Source: Fimenecus sp045631225 | GTDB taxonomy: Bacteria > Bacillota > Clostridia > Oscillospirales > Acutalibacteraceae | Reading direction: 5' to 3' | NCBI GenBank assembly: GCA_045631225.1 | Contig: JAZQUG010000009.1 | Span: 20,455-84,454, forward strand | DNA length: 64,000 nt | Made by a program: the position numbers and the translations under genes | The notes under the pieces: generated by a model | Told to the model about the DNA's origin: nothing | Seen by the model: only the letters and a program-made list of their open reading frames with translations | The model's database searches: none | Part shown: positions 1 through 9,368 of the stretch, piece after piece | How the letters are laid out: every line of letters starts with the position of its first letter | Numbering within the stretch: the first letter of the stretch is position 1

Positions 1-488
1 TTACAAAGTGTCATTTCACTCGGAATCTTTCCTGTAACACCTTTGTAGTTTCTTTCAAGAAAAAATGCGAGAATCATAATAAGACCGATTTTTGCAATTT
101 CAGATGGTTGGAATGTTGTGAATCCTAAGTTAATCCATCTTTTGAAGCCCGGTTTATATTCAGGTAAAAACAGCACAATTACCAACAAAAACAGTGATGC
201 GCCAAAAGCAATTATTGCAACGAGTCTCAAGTATTCATATCTGATTTTTGAAATTGCAAACATCAGCACAATGCCTATAACTGCAAAGAATAACTGACGT
301 GTAAAAATCTGTGTACTGCTTCCACGATTATAATAACTGTAAGTATAGCTGGCAGAAAACAGCATTATAAGACCAACTGTTACGATAGTCATTAAGATTA
401 TGAGAAAAGGAATATCCATTGAACCCTGTGCAAAAAAAGCATTAAATATAGAATTTTTCTTTTTCATTTTTCTTGTTTTTGTTGCCAT
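1..488 (-). CDS. ftsW: FtsW/RodA/SpoVE-family lipid II polymerase (N-terminal part)
   Basis: The reading frame starts at ATG 486-488 behind a GGTGGTGAG ribosome site and runs off the window start, so about 162 N-terminal residues are seen. A basic tail is followed by several hydrophobic helices, with the SEDS-type segments KPGFKRWINLG and FQPSEIAKIG. The family comprises multi-pass membrane glycosyltransferases that polymerise lipid II, here probably for septal wall. It is 32 bp downstream of mraY in the dcw cluster. The usual murD between mraY and ftsW is not there. FtsW versus SpoVE cannot be decided from this fragment. Confidence 0.9.
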   Translation of the reverse strand, partial: MATKTRKMKKKNSIFNAFFAQGSMDIPFLIILMTIVTVGLIMLFSASYTYSYYNRGSSTQIFTRQLFFAVIGIVLMFAISKIRYEYLRLVAIIAFGASLFLLVIVLFLPEYKPGFKRWINLGFTTFQPSEIAKIGLIMILAFFLERNYKGVTGKIPSEMTLC

Positions 489-520
489 TTTCTCACCACC
501 TGTTTAAATCTATATGAAAA

Positions 521-1552
521 TTATTTGTTTATAATTCCGTACCAATAAAGTGCAAGTCCTATTGCACAACCAACCATATTTACAAGTGTAAACACTGTTA
601 CAATTTTACGCTCTTTCCATCCGCACATTTCAAAATGATGATGAATCGGAGCCATTTTGAAAATTCTCTTACCGTGAGTAATTTTGAAATAACCAATCTG
701 GATAACATCTGAAAGTGCTTCGATTACATAGATAATACCGAAAAGCACAAGAATAATCGGACAATCAATGGCATAAGCAAGTGCTACAACCATACCGCCC
801 AAGAACATTGAACCTGTATCACCCATCATAACCTTTGATGGATAGTAGTTCCAGATAAGGTAGCCTAAACAACCACCTGCAAGACCGGCTGCAAGGATAC
901 TGATTCCGAAGAATTTTGTCATAAGTGCTGCGATACAGAAAGCAATTGCTGCAACTGATGTTACGCTTGCACAAAGGCCATCAACACCATCTGTAAAGTT
1001 CACTGCATTAACTGCACCATAAATTACACATATTCCGAAAATCCAGAAGAACCATTTAAGGTCAACTGCACCTACAAAAGGAATCTTCATATAGGTAAGA
1101 CCATTCATATAAAGTGCCACGAGATAACCAATAATTAAAATTACTTGTGGAATAGTTTTCTGAATTTCTGTAAGACCCAAGTTTCTCTTTTTAACAACCT
1201 TGATGTAGTCATCTGCAAAGCCTACAAAACCGAGACCAATTGCAAGAATCACACCTGCTACGAGTTTAACCTTTAATGTATCGGGCATAGCATGCTCACT
1301 TGAGAAAAGATTTCCACCCATAAGATGGTCTGTAACAAGAACACATGCAACTGATACAAGTGTACTGATAATGAACATTATACCGCCCATTACAGGTGTT
1401 CCCTGTTTTGACTTATGCCATGCAGGACCGATATCGAGAATAGTCTGACCAAATTTTAATTTTCTAAGCCAAGGAATAAGCACAAACCCCAATAAAAATG
1501 CGATTAAAAAGCTTAAAACTGCTGTTGTACCTAATGCTGCATAAATATTCAT
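521..1552 (-). CDS. mraY: Phospho-N-acetylmuramoyl-pentapeptide-transferase MraY
   Basis: A 343-residue integral membrane enzyme that transfers phospho-MurNAc-pentapeptide from UDP to undecaprenyl phosphate, making lipid I. The family marks are present: FADDYIKV near residue 113, NFTDGVDGLC near 186, and the HHH-containing APIHHHFEMCGW near 303. About ten hydrophobic helices span the length, which is usual for the family. The ATG follows an AAGGAG site. It lies 12 bp downstream of murF and upstream of ftsW, so it is co-transcribed with the wall-precursor genes. Confidence 0.97.
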   Translation of the reverse strand: MNIYAALGTTAVLSFLIAFLLGFVLIPWLRKLKFGQTILDIGPAWHKSKQGTPVMGGIMFIISTLVSVACVLVTDHLMGGNLFSSEHAMPDTLKVKLVAGVILAIGLGFVGFADDYIKVVKKRNLGLTEIQKTIPQVILIIGYLVALYMNGLTYMKIPFVGAVDLKWFFWIFGICVIYGAVNAVNFTDGVDGLCASVTSVAAIAFCIAALMTKFFGISILAAGLAGGCLGYLIWNYYPSKVMMGDTGSMFLGGMVVALAYAIDCPIILVLFGIIYVIEALSDVIQIGYFKITHGKRIFKMAPIHHHFEMCGWKERKIVTVFTLVNMVGCAIGLALYWYGIINK

Positions 1553-1564
1553 AAGAACAACTCC

Positions 1565-2926
1565 TTATTTAACATCCCACTGTTCATATATTTTTTCAAA
1601 AACTTCTTCAAGTTTCATTCCACGACTTGCTTTGAAAAGAAGTGTATCACCGGTTTCAATTTCACTTAAAAGAGTCTTTGTAAGTTCCGTTTTATCTGTA
1701 AATGCGAAAACATTTTTCATCCCTTTGTTTTTCGCACTTTCTGCCATATATTTTGATTCTTCACCATAGGTATAGAGAATATCAACATTGCACTCAGCAG
1801 CATACTCACCTACTGTTCTGTGAGCAGTTTCGCTGTAACTACCCATTTCAAGCATATCACCTAAAACAGCAATTTTTCTGCCTTTTGCAATTTTACAAAG
1901 TGAATTCAGACCTGCTTTTTGTGAATCGGGACTTGCGTTGTAGCAATCCTCGATTACTGTAATTCCATTTGTTTCACGGATTCTCTGTCGCATACCTGAC
2001 GGAGCGTAATTTTTAAGTCCATTTGCGATATTTTCAGGTGAAATTCCGTATTCAAGACCTACTGCAAAAGCTGACAAAGCATCATAAACATTGTGAATAC
2101 CGACTGTCGGAATTGTTATTTTCTGTCTTATATCACCTTTAACTGCAATAAACTCTGTTGAAAGCCCGATTTCATTTATATCTTCTGCCAAAATGTCGCA
2201 GTTTTTATTTTCAATACCGAAGAAAACAATGTTGTAATCATCATTTTCAACTGTTGAAAGCATATCATTATCACCGTTCAGGAAAAGCGATGAGCCTTTT
2301 TTGAGACCATCAAGCATTTCGAGTTTGGCTTGTAAAATGCCTTCTCTTGAACCGAGATTTTCGATATGTGAAACACCCACATTTGTAATAATTGCACAAT
2401 CAGGTTTTGCACATTTTGCAAGAACAGAGATTTGTCCGAAACCATCCATACCCATTTCAATAACAGCATTTTTGGTGGTATTTTCAAGCCTGAAAAGAGT
2501 TTTCGGAACACCGATTTCGTTGTTGAAATTTCCTTCAGTTTTAAGTGTTTCACCACTTTGTTCCATTACACAAGCTACCATTTCTTTTGTTGTCGTTTTA
2601 CCGACACTTCCTGTAAGACCGATTACTCTCAAATCCTTTATTGAGCATCTGTAATATGACGCGAAATCGACAAGTGCATCTTTTGTATCTTCAACATAAA
2701 TCACAGGTGCTGAACACTCAACCTGTTTGTGACATACAACTGCACCTACGCCTTTTTCTGCAACATCTTTCACAAAATCGTGACCGTCAAAGCGTTCACC
2801 TTTGATTGCAAAAAACAAAGTGTTTTCATCCACATCACGACTGTCAATAGACACACGATTTATTATATTTTGAGAATCAATATTTGTTCCTAATGCTTTT
2901 GCAATTTCTGTTACCTTTAAGTTCAT
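1565..2926 (-). CDS. murF: UDP-MurNAc-tripeptide--D-Ala-D-Ala ligase MurF
   Basis: A cytoplasmic Mur ligase of 453 residues that adds D-Ala-D-Ala to UDP-MurNAc-tripeptide using ATP. The N-terminal substrate domain includes the stretch FFAIKGERFDGHDF. The ATP-binding segment GSVGKTTTKEM lies near residues 106-116, followed by the Mur ligase EMGMDGFGQI and EDCYNASPDS segments. The start has an AGGAGA site 5 bp upstream. It sits 15 bp after murE and 12 bp before mraY in one transcription unit. Confidence 0.97.
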   Translation of the reverse strand: MNLKVTEIAKALGTNIDSQNIINRVSIDSRDVDENTLFFAIKGERFDGHDFVKDVAEKGVGAVVCHKQVECSAPVIYVEDTKDALVDFASYYRCSIKDLRVIGLTGSVGKTTTKEMVACVMEQSGETLKTEGNFNNEIGVPKTLFRLENTTKNAVIEMGMDGFGQISVLAKCAKPDCAIITNVGVSHIENLGSREGILQAKLEMLDGLKKGSSLFLNGDNDMLSTVENDDYNIVFFGIENKNCDILAEDINEIGLSTEFIAVKGDIRQKITIPTVGIHNVYDALSAFAVGLEYGISPENIANGLKNYAPSGMRQRIRETNGITVIEDCYNASPDSQKAGLNSLCKIAKGRKIAVLGDMLEMGSYSETAHRTVGEYAAECNVDILYTYGEESKYMAESAKNKGMKNVFAFTDKTELTKTLLSEIETGDTLLFKASRGMKLEEVFEKIYEQWDVK

Positions 2927-2941
2927 TATTTTCTCCTGAAG

Positions 2942-4369
2942 CTACTTAAAATATTCCTCAATAATTTCCCGTTCATCAAAATGTATTTTTTCTTTCCCGA
3001 TAACCTGATAGGTTTCGTGACCTTTACCTGCAAGAATTACTGTATCCCCTTTTCGTGCTTTTGAAAGTGCGAATTCAATTGCCTGACGACGATTTTCTAT
3101 AACTGCAATTCTTGATTTTGTTTTTTCCATTCCACATAGAATATCATTCATAATAAGCAAAGGATTCTCTGTACGTGGATTATCGGTTGTCACGATTGCA
3201 TAGTTGGATAATTCTCCGGCAATTCTGCCCATTTCAGCTCGTTTTGACTTATCTCTGTCACCGCCACAACCAAAGACAACAAACACTCTGCCTTTTGTCA
3301 TTTCACGTACAGAAGACAAGATATTCTGAAGACCATCAGGTGTATGTGCATAATCTATCATCACAGTATAATTCTTCGGCACAGGAACTACTTCTCCTCT
3401 GCCTTTAACAAATGCAACATTTCTTATCGCACTTGTGATTCTATCAATACTGAAACCCAGATTCAAAAGCAAGGATACAGCACACAAGGTGTTATAAACT
3501 GTAAATTTTCCGTGAAGCGGAGATTGAATTCGACTTATACAATCCAGACCTACAAATTCATATTTAATACCATTTTCATTGCAAACAATGTTCTTTGCAG
3601 TGTAATCAGCTTTATCCTGTATCGTTGAATATGTAACAGTCTTGCATTGAATTTTATTGAAATTATTCCATATATTTTCATCATCAATGTTTACACAAAC
3701 AAAATCAGAATTGTTGAAAAGCTCAAATTTTGCACCGATATAATTTTCCATACATCCGTGATAATCAAGATGTTCCGGAGTTATATTAGTAATTGCTGAT
3801 GCACAAAAATTGATTCCGTGAACTCGTTTCTGACTCAAGGCTTGTGAAGACACTTCCATAACACAGTATTCACAACCTGACTCTACCATTCGTGAGAACA
3901 ATCCATGTAATTCCATCGGTTCGGGAGTAGTGAGAATCGACTCTGTTTCATCAGTTTCCCAACCATTTTTGATAGTGCCGATTATCCCGCACTTAACACC
4001 CATCGAATTGAGCATTTCTTTAATGAAGAAGCAAGTGGATGTTTTTCCATTAGTACCTGTTACACCAATTATTTTTAGTTTCTTTGACGGATTACCATAA
4101 AAATTTGAAGAAATCTGTGCAAATGCTTTCCTCGTATCTTCAACAATTATCTGTTGTGGTATTGATAAATCTCTATCCGTTACAACTGCAACAGCACCAT
4201 TTAGGATTGCTTTTTTCGCAAGAGAATGACCGTCGCAACGATTACCGTTGATACACACAAATAAAGAATTTTTTAAATTTCCGCTATCCTTATCCGTTAC
4301 TCTTTCAACTTCCCTTTCTTCATACACGTCCTGTGTTTTCACACCCTCAAGAAGTGAAGAAAGTTTCAT
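2942..4369 (-). CDS. murE: UDP-MurNAc-dipeptide ligase MurE, meso-DAP-type motif
   Basis: A 475-residue cytoplasmic Mur ligase that adds the third residue to UDP-MurNAc-L-Ala-D-Glu. The Walker-type GTNGKT is at about 105-110 and the C-terminal AGKGHETYQ is present. The specificity loop reads DNPR at about 396-399, the form associated with meso-diaminopimelate in characterised MurE enzymes, whereas lysine enzymes differ there. That makes DAP the likely third residue, which is notable given the three FemABX homologues at 31.7-35.5 kb. The ATG follows a GAGGT site. Confidence 0.95.
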   Translation of the reverse strand: MKLSSLLEGVKTQDVYEEREVERVTDKDSGNLKNSLFVCINGNRCDGHSLAKKAILNGAVAVVTDRDLSIPQQIIVEDTRKAFAQISSNFYGNPSKKLKIIGVTGTNGKTSTCFFIKEMLNSMGVKCGIIGTIKNGWETDETESILTTPEPMELHGLFSRMVESGCEYCVMEVSSQALSQKRVHGINFCASAITNITPEHLDYHGCMENYIGAKFELFNNSDFVCVNIDDENIWNNFNKIQCKTVTYSTIQDKADYTAKNIVCNENGIKYEFVGLDCISRIQSPLHGKFTVYNTLCAVSLLLNLGFSIDRITSAIRNVAFVKGRGEVVPVPKNYTVMIDYAHTPDGLQNILSSVREMTKGRVFVVFGCGGDRDKSKRAEMGRIAGELSNYAIVTTDNPRTENPLLIMNDILCGMEKTKSRIAVIENRRQAIEFALSKARKGDTVILAGKGHETYQVIGKEKIHFDEREIIEEYFK

Positions 4370-4390
4370 TGTATTTACCTCATATTTAAT

Positions 4391-6613
4391 TTAGTCCGAT
4401 ATTACCTCACTTGAACGGAAATAAACAGTAATTATAGTTCCTGTTTCAGCAGATGTGTCCTTTGCAAGGCTCTGTTTGTAAGACAAAATTTGTCCCGAGC
4501 CCTGAGTTGTACCTGCAACTTTTATATTAAATCCGGCATTTGCCGCCGTTCTGTTGGCCTCTGTCAATGTTAGACCTGTAAGGTCAGGTACAACTGCTTT
4601 TTGTTTTTCAGTTGTTTCATCTGTATAAACGATAATCACGCCACCCTTTGGCATAGTCTGGCTTGATGATGGTGTCTGTGAAATAACTGTTGTACCCTCA
4701 CCTATAATTTTAACTGTAAAGCCTGTTGCTTTTGACTTAACCGTTTCTGTGCTTTCACCAATAAGGTTTGGTGCTGAAACTGTCATCTGTGAAATTTCCT
4801 CATCGCTATATTCAGGGTCAATATTGTGATATGCAAGAATATTTTCAAAAATTCTTCCTGCAACAGGTGCTGCACCTGAACCACCGGTTGCATAATACTG
4901 TGGTTCGTCGAGAGCTATAAACACTGCGATTTCAGGATTATTTGCCGGAGCAAAGCCTACAAACGATGCAACTGTCTGATCAGCAGCATTGGCACCGATT
5001 TTTTCACTTGTACCTGTTTTACCTGCTATATGATAACCTGCAACATAAGCATTTTTTGCTGTACCCCAGATAACTACCTGTTCCATCATTTCAGTCATAA
5101 TTTTAGCTGACTTTTCTGAAATAACCTGTCTTTTTACATATGGTTCAGTTTCTGAAATAATGTTTCCGTCTTCGTCAAGAATTTTTGAAACAATATATGG
5201 TCTCATCAGCTTACCACCATTACCTAACGATGCAACAGCAGTAATCATCTGAATTGGTGAAATCTGGAATGTCTGTCCGAATGATGCAGAAGAAAGTTCT
5301 GCAACCCCCATATTCTTTGCTTCATAATAAGTTTTTCCTGCAACAGGTTTTGCTTCTGATGGCAAGTCGATTCCTGTAGGTTCTGTGAAGCCGAATGCTT
5401 CAAAATATTTTGAGAAGGTTTCTGCTCCTAATTTCTGTCCCATTGTAATAAAGAATGTGTTACATGAATTAGGTAATGCCTCTGCAACAGTTTGTGTTCC
5501 GTGAGCTTTATGATTAAAACAATTCTGATAATAATCCGCAACCTTTATTTTACTTGTACAGTTATATGTTGTATCGGTTGTCATAATGCCCTCTTCAAGA
5601 GCTGCAGCAGCAACGAAAAGTTTGAATGTTGAACCCGGCTCATAAGAGTCAGTAACCGTTCTGTTTCTCCACTGTGCATAAAGAGCATTGGTTTCAGCCT
5701 GTGCTTTTGCGTTATCGTCTTCCATTTCCTGAATTTCTTTGATAACAGCATCAGAATGAATTTTATATGGTGAGTTCAAATCATAGTCAGGCATTGTTGA
5801 CATACCAAGAATCGCACCTGTTTTTACGTCCATTACAATTCCGTATGCATATTTTGCCTGAGTTTCAGTTACCGCCTGAGCCAACTGTTGCTCAAGATAA
5901 TACTGAATTACCTCATCAATTGTCAGAACAAGACTATAGCCCTGTCTTGCATCGTATGTTGTTTCATAATCGTTAGGCATATCACCTGACAAAGCATTTT
6001 TTGCTGTGATAATTCTACCTGCCTCACCCGTAAGCTCATTGTTATATTTAAGTTCAAGACCTGAACGACCAATATCCTCTGAACCTGTAAACCCGATTAT
6101 TGTCGAAGCAAAAGAGCCAAGAGGATAATATCTTTTTGTATCAGGGTCAATTCCCACGATTGTACCAAGTTTCTGGTCTTTATGTGCTGAAAGATATTCC
6201 TGCAACTCACTTTTTTTATTATTGTCAATCTGACCAATGATTTTTTCATAACCACTCTGTTCACGATTAACTTTCTTCTCTACAGTTTCCTTATCAAGCT
6301 CAAAAATGTCAACAAAACCATCGACGAGTAATTGTTTTTGCTCATCGGTGGTTATTTTTGATGGATTTATATATACAAGCCAAGCAGATGCACTCTGTGC
6401 AATGACTTTCATATTAGAATCGTAAATCGTGCCTCTGTTTGCAGCAATAACCGTATCACTTAACTGATTTCTTTCTGCTTTAAGACGATATTCCTCACCT
6501 TTTATAATCTGAATCCAGAAAAGGTTTCCTACAATAATTAATAACGCAACACAGAAAATGATAAATGCTTTAAAAGAGCGTGATTCCATCTGTTTTGTCG
6601 GTTTTTTATTCAT
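4391..6613 (-). CDS. Class B penicillin-binding protein with two PASTA domains (SpoVD/PBP2x type)
   Basis: A 740-residue membrane-anchored transpeptidase. One transmembrane helix lies near residues 14-36, then the dimerisation region (RGTIYD at 60-65). The transpeptidase domain has the active-site STFK at about 328-331, SCN at 383-385 and KTGT at 532-535. Two C-terminal PASTA repeats lie at roughly 610-665 and 673-733. It lies between ftsL and murE, the usual place for pbpB/spoVD-type genes. PASTA domains favour PBP2x or SpoVD over FtsI without PASTA. The SD-like GAGGG is rather far from the ATG, so the start is less certain than the frame. Confidence 0.93.
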   Translation of the reverse strand: MNKKPTKQMESRSFKAFIIFCVALLIIVGNLFWIQIIKGEEYRLKAERNQLSDTVIAANRGTIYDSNMKVIAQSASAWLVYINPSKITTDEQKQLLVDGFVDIFELDKETVEKKVNREQSGYEKIIGQIDNNKKSELQEYLSAHKDQKLGTIVGIDPDTKRYYPLGSFASTIIGFTGSEDIGRSGLELKYNNELTGEAGRIITAKNALSGDMPNDYETTYDARQGYSLVLTIDEVIQYYLEQQLAQAVTETQAKYAYGIVMDVKTGAILGMSTMPDYDLNSPYKIHSDAVIKEIQEMEDDNAKAQAETNALYAQWRNRTVTDSYEPGSTFKLFVAAAALEEGIMTTDTTYNCTSKIKVADYYQNCFNHKAHGTQTVAEALPNSCNTFFITMGQKLGAETFSKYFEAFGFTEPTGIDLPSEAKPVAGKTYYEAKNMGVAELSSASFGQTFQISPIQMITAVASLGNGGKLMRPYIVSKILDEDGNIISETEPYVKRQVISEKSAKIMTEMMEQVVIWGTAKNAYVAGYHIAGKTGTSEKIGANAADQTVASFVGFAPANNPEIAVFIALDEPQYYATGGSGAAPVAGRIFENILAYHNIDPEYSDEEISQMTVSAPNLIGESTETVKSKATGFTVKIIGEGTTVISQTPSSSQTMPKGGVIIVYTDETTEKQKAVVPDLTGLTLTEANRTAANAGFNIKVAGTTQGSGQILSYKQSLAKDTSAETGTIITVYFRSSEVISD

Positions 6614-6719
6614 TTTTCAGTGTCACATCCCTCATTAGAATTTTGCTTTTTAATAAAACAACGAGAGTTATAAGCATTTCGCCTCAACTCTCAATTATTT
6701 CCATATTAATATATTACGA

Positions 6720-7235
6720 TTATTTTCTGTTTATAACCTTAGACAAATCAGTATCCTTGCCATTTGCCTTTGCAACATAATCTTCTGCTGACAAATCAAC
6801 ATAAACAACCTGATAATCCTGAACCTTTACCATACCAAGTTCATTTGCGGCATAGTCTTCTACATTGTTGATAGATACGATTGAATTCAATTCATTGTTA
6901 ATCTTTATAGAATCGCTTTCTGCCAATTCAATTTTGTTCTCAACCCTTTTGATTTCACGATTAATTTCATCAAGCTGAACACGGCTATATATAGCAACAG
7001 CCATGAACATCAGAATTGCAATTGAAATAAACATAATCTTAATTGCTCTTTTTGTATCTGCAGCTGTCTGCTGTCGAATCTGAGTCGCTGTCTTTCTTGT
7101 TTTCTGAACAAGCTCAAGATTAGGTCTTCTCTGAGGCGCAGGCTTCATTTTTGGCGCTGCAGAACCATTGTATGCAACTACTTTTGGACTTTTGTTGTAT
7201 GTATATGTGTAAGCATTTCTATTCTGCTGTGCCAA
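6720..7235 (-). CDS. ftsL: FtsL-like cell division membrane protein
   Basis: A 171-residue bitopic protein with a basic N-terminal tail rich in Lys, Arg and Pro. A single transmembrane helix spans about residues 65-84, followed by a short extracytoplasmic leucine-zipper-like coiled coil at about 86-118. Sequence alone is weakly conserved in this family, and the call rests on this topology plus the position between rsmH and the PBP gene. The start is TTG, with AAAGGAAG six bases upstream and no closer ATG. FtsL joins FtsB/DivIC and FtsQ/DivIB in the divisome. Confidence 0.8.
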   Translation of the reverse strand: MAQQNRNAYTYTYNKSPKVVAYNGSAAPKMKPAPQRRPNLELVQKTRKTATQIRQQTAADTKRAIKIMFISIAILMFMAVAIYSRVQLDEINREIKRVENKIELAESDSIKINNELNSIVSINNVEDYAANELGMVKVQDYQVVYVDLSAEDYVAKANGKDTDLSKVINRK

Positions 7236-7247
7236 TTTAATCTTCCT

Positions 7248-8162
7248 TTACCTTAATCTTTCAATCGTACGAAGCTTTGCGCTTCGACTTCTGTTATTCG
7301 CATCAAGCTCTGTCTGTTTTGCAGACAAACCTTTGTTTATTATTTTACCTTCAGGAGTTTTTCCGCATACACAAACCGGAAATTCCTTCGGACAAGTACA
7401 TCCGACTGTAAACTGTTTGAATTTTTCCTTAACCGTTCTATCCTCAAGAGAATGGAATGTAATAATCGAAAGTCTTCCGCCCACTTTAAGACTATAAAAC
7501 ATATCCTCAACCGCGTTTCCAAGCGTTGACAACTCATCATTTACTTCAATCCTTATCGCTTGGAAAGTCTTTCTTGCAGGATGACCTTCTCGTCTGTATT
7601 TTGCAGGAACCGAATCTTTTATAAGTTCAGCAAGTTCCAATGTTGTCTCTATTTTCTTTTGTTCTCTCGCTTTAACAATACTTCTTGCAATGCTTCTTGA
7701 AAATTTTTCTTCACCATAGCGACTGATAATATTGCAAAGCTCCTGTTCTGTATATCCATTTACAACATCATAAGCACTTTTACCTGATTTACTCATTCTC
7801 ATATCGAGAGGAGCATCATGGTGGAAAGAAAATCCTCTTTCAGGAGTATCAAGTTGAAATGAACTCACACCCAAGTCAGCAAGAACTCCATCAGCCTGTC
7901 TTCCGTTTAATATACTCTTTATGTTGTTGAAAACATCATTGACAATCTCCACTTGAGGCAAACTGCCGATTCGTTCAGTAATAACCTTAATGGCGTCGGG
8001 GTCACGGTCAATAGCAACAAGAACGCCGTCCGGGATGCGTTCAAGAATTGCCCTTGAATGCCCCGCTCCGCCACAAGTACAATCAACATAAAGCCCGTCT
8101 TTTTTTATATCAAGTGATTCTATTGTTTCATCAAACAAAACTGAAATGTGTGAAAATTCCAT
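7248..8162 (-). CDS. rsmH: 16S rRNA (cytosine(1402)-N(4))-methyltransferase RsmH
   Basis: A SAM-dependent methyltransferase acting on C1402 of 16S rRNA. Family segments present are VDCTCGGAGHSRAIL (SAM-binding), ADLGVSSFQLD, ERGFSFH, RKTFQAIRIEVNDEL and ITFHSLEDR. I chose the ATG at 8160-8162 (MEFSHISVLF), which matches the usual N-terminus. An upstream in-frame TTG at 8174 would lie inside the end of mraZ. The ATG is five bases past the mraZ stop, so translation is probably coupled. It is the second gene of the dcw operon. Confidence 0.96.
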   Translation of the reverse strand: MEFSHISVLFDETIESLDIKKDGLYVDCTCGGAGHSRAILERIPDGVLVAIDRDPDAIKVITERIGSLPQVEIVNDVFNNIKSILNGRQADGVLADLGVSSFQLDTPERGFSFHHDAPLDMRMSKSGKSAYDVVNGYTEQELCNIISRYGEEKFSRSIARSIVKAREQKKIETTLELAELIKDSVPAKYRREGHPARKTFQAIRIEVNDELSTLGNAVEDMFYSLKVGGRLSIITFHSLEDRTVKEKFKQFTVGCTCPKEFPVCVCGKTPEGKIINKGLSAKQTELDANNRSRSAKLRTIERLR

Positions 8163-8167
8163 ATCTA

Positions 8168-8581
8168 TTACCAATCAATATCTTCTGAGTAATCAATTTC
8201 AGCGTCGTTGTCAAGATAAGAAATCTTGAATTTATCCATAGCCCAGATTTCAACTCTACGGCCAGAACCAACAATAGCAACTTCTTTTACAAGGTTTGCA
8301 TATTCAACATGCTTTGCATCAAGAGTAACACGCCCCTGATTATCAACAGTAGCTTCACAAACCTTACTGAAGAACTCTGTTTGTTCCTTTGGCGACCTGT
8401 GTTTTGCCCTGTACTGTTCTGCAACTACTTGAAAATTTTCCTGAGGATAAACAAAAAGGCAACCGTCAGCACCAGGCATAATAAAAAACTTTTCACCAAG
8501 CTGGTCACGGTAACGAACAGGAACAAATAAACGATTTTTTGAGTCAAGATTATGGTAATTTGAGCCAACAAATGTTATCAT
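8168..8581 (-). CDS. mraZ: Transcriptional regulator / division protein MraZ
   Basis: A 137-residue protein with two SpoVT-AbrB-like DNA-binding halves. The first contains NLDSKNRLFVPVRYRDQLG (residues ~10-28), the second DNQGRVTLDAKHVEYA (~80-95). MraZ is the first gene of dcw clusters and controls its own operon in the bacteria studied. Here it follows a strong sigma-A promoter by about 90 bp. The ATG has an AAAGGA site upstream. No convincing set of direct MraZ boxes was found by eye in the leader. Confidence 0.96.
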   Translation of the reverse strand: MITFVGSNYHNLDSKNRLFVPVRYRDQLGEKFFIMPGADGCLFVYPQENFQVVAEQYRAKHRSPKEQTEFFSKVCEATVDNQGRVTLDAKHVEYANLVKEVAIVGSGRRVEIWAMDKFKISYLDNDAEIDYSEDIDW

Positions 8582-8667
8582 TTATCTCATTCCTTTCGTA
8601 GTTTCTTTTTATCTAAAATTCCTTTTCAATGCATTTTGGGTGTATTTTGCCACCACTCGATGCATTA

Positions 8668-8696
8668 ATTATACAATATACATATCAAAAAATCAA
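8668..8696 (-). promoter_or_regulatory. Sigma-A promoter of the dcw operon
   Basis: On the minus strand a TTGATT -35 box and a perfect TATAAT -10 box are separated by exactly 17 bp. The start point would lie about 80 bp upstream of mraZ. The 5' leader holds GAGTGGTGG near 8649-8659, a faint candidate for regulator binding only. Confidence 0.85.
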
Positions 8697-8770
8697 GGAA
8701 AACGCCAAAATTCTTTTGTGCATTTTTCTACAAAATTTAAGTTTGTTTTTTGTAACGTTTGCACAAACAA

Positions 8771-8817
8771 AAAGAATAAAAAAACACCCTGTTTTTTCAC
8801 GAAAAACAGGGTGTTTT
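8771..8817 (-). terminator. Intrinsic terminator after ppa
   Basis: The inverted repeat ACACCCTGTTTTT / AAAAACAGGGTGT is followed on the minus strand by a run of seven T. It ends the pncB-ppa transcript and insulates the dcw promoter just downstream. Confidence 0.9.
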
Positions 8818-8837
8818 AAGAACAAAAATATTTATTT

Positions 8838-9368
8838 TTATTTTACAAAGGTCTTTTTATACCCTTCAATTGCATCATCAATAATGTCAATTGCAGCAAG
8901 AACACCTTTAGCCTCATCAATTACAGTATCCTTATTTTCAAGCATTTTATACACCGTAAAGAAATGAGTCATTTCATCAAAGACATGTTTAGGCAGCTGA
9001 CTTATATCCTTATATTCATTATATGTGGGGTCACCAAACGGAATTGCAATAATCTTATCATCTGCGTGACCGCTATCAATCATCGAAATAACACCAATCG
9101 GATAACAACGGACAAGTGCCATTGGTTCAATCTTTTCAGAACAAAGAACAAGCACATCCAAAGGGTCATTATCGTCTGCAAAAGTTCTTGGAATAAATCC
9201 ATAGTTTGCAGGATAATGAGTTGATGTATGAAGAACTCGATCAAGCTTTAAAAGACCTGTCTCCTTATCAAGCTCGTACTTCATTTTGCTACCCTTACTG
9301 ATTTCTATTACAGCTTCAAAATCTTTTCGTGTAATTCTTCCCGGGTCAATATCGTGCCATATATTCAT
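8838..9368 (-). CDS. ppa: Family I inorganic pyrophosphatase
   Basis: A 176-residue soluble enzyme that hydrolyses PPi to phosphate. The signature region NDPLDVLVLC with its metal-binding aspartates is at about 66-75, with YPANYGFIPRTF before it and GHADDKIIAIP after it. Length fits family I. The ATG shares one base with the pncB stop (TAATG) and has AAGGAG ten bases upstream, so the two are translationally coupled. The pairing makes sense because NAD precursor synthesis by PncB releases pyrophosphate. A strong terminator follows. Confidence 0.95.
   Translation of the reverse strand: MNIWHDIDPGRITRKDFEAVIEISKGSKMKYELDKETGLLKLDRVLHTSTHYPANYGFIPRTFADDNDPLDVLVLCSEKIEPMALVRCYPIGVISMIDSGHADDKIIAIPFGDPTYNEYKDISQLPKHVFDEMTHFFTVYKMLENKDTVIDEAKGVLAAIDIIDDAIEGYKKTFVK

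Noticed and set aside
8582..8667. MraZ operator boxes in the dcw leader
   Set aside because: GAGTGGTGG and a nearby GGGTG on the other strand do not form the regular direct repeats expected, so I did not call an operator.
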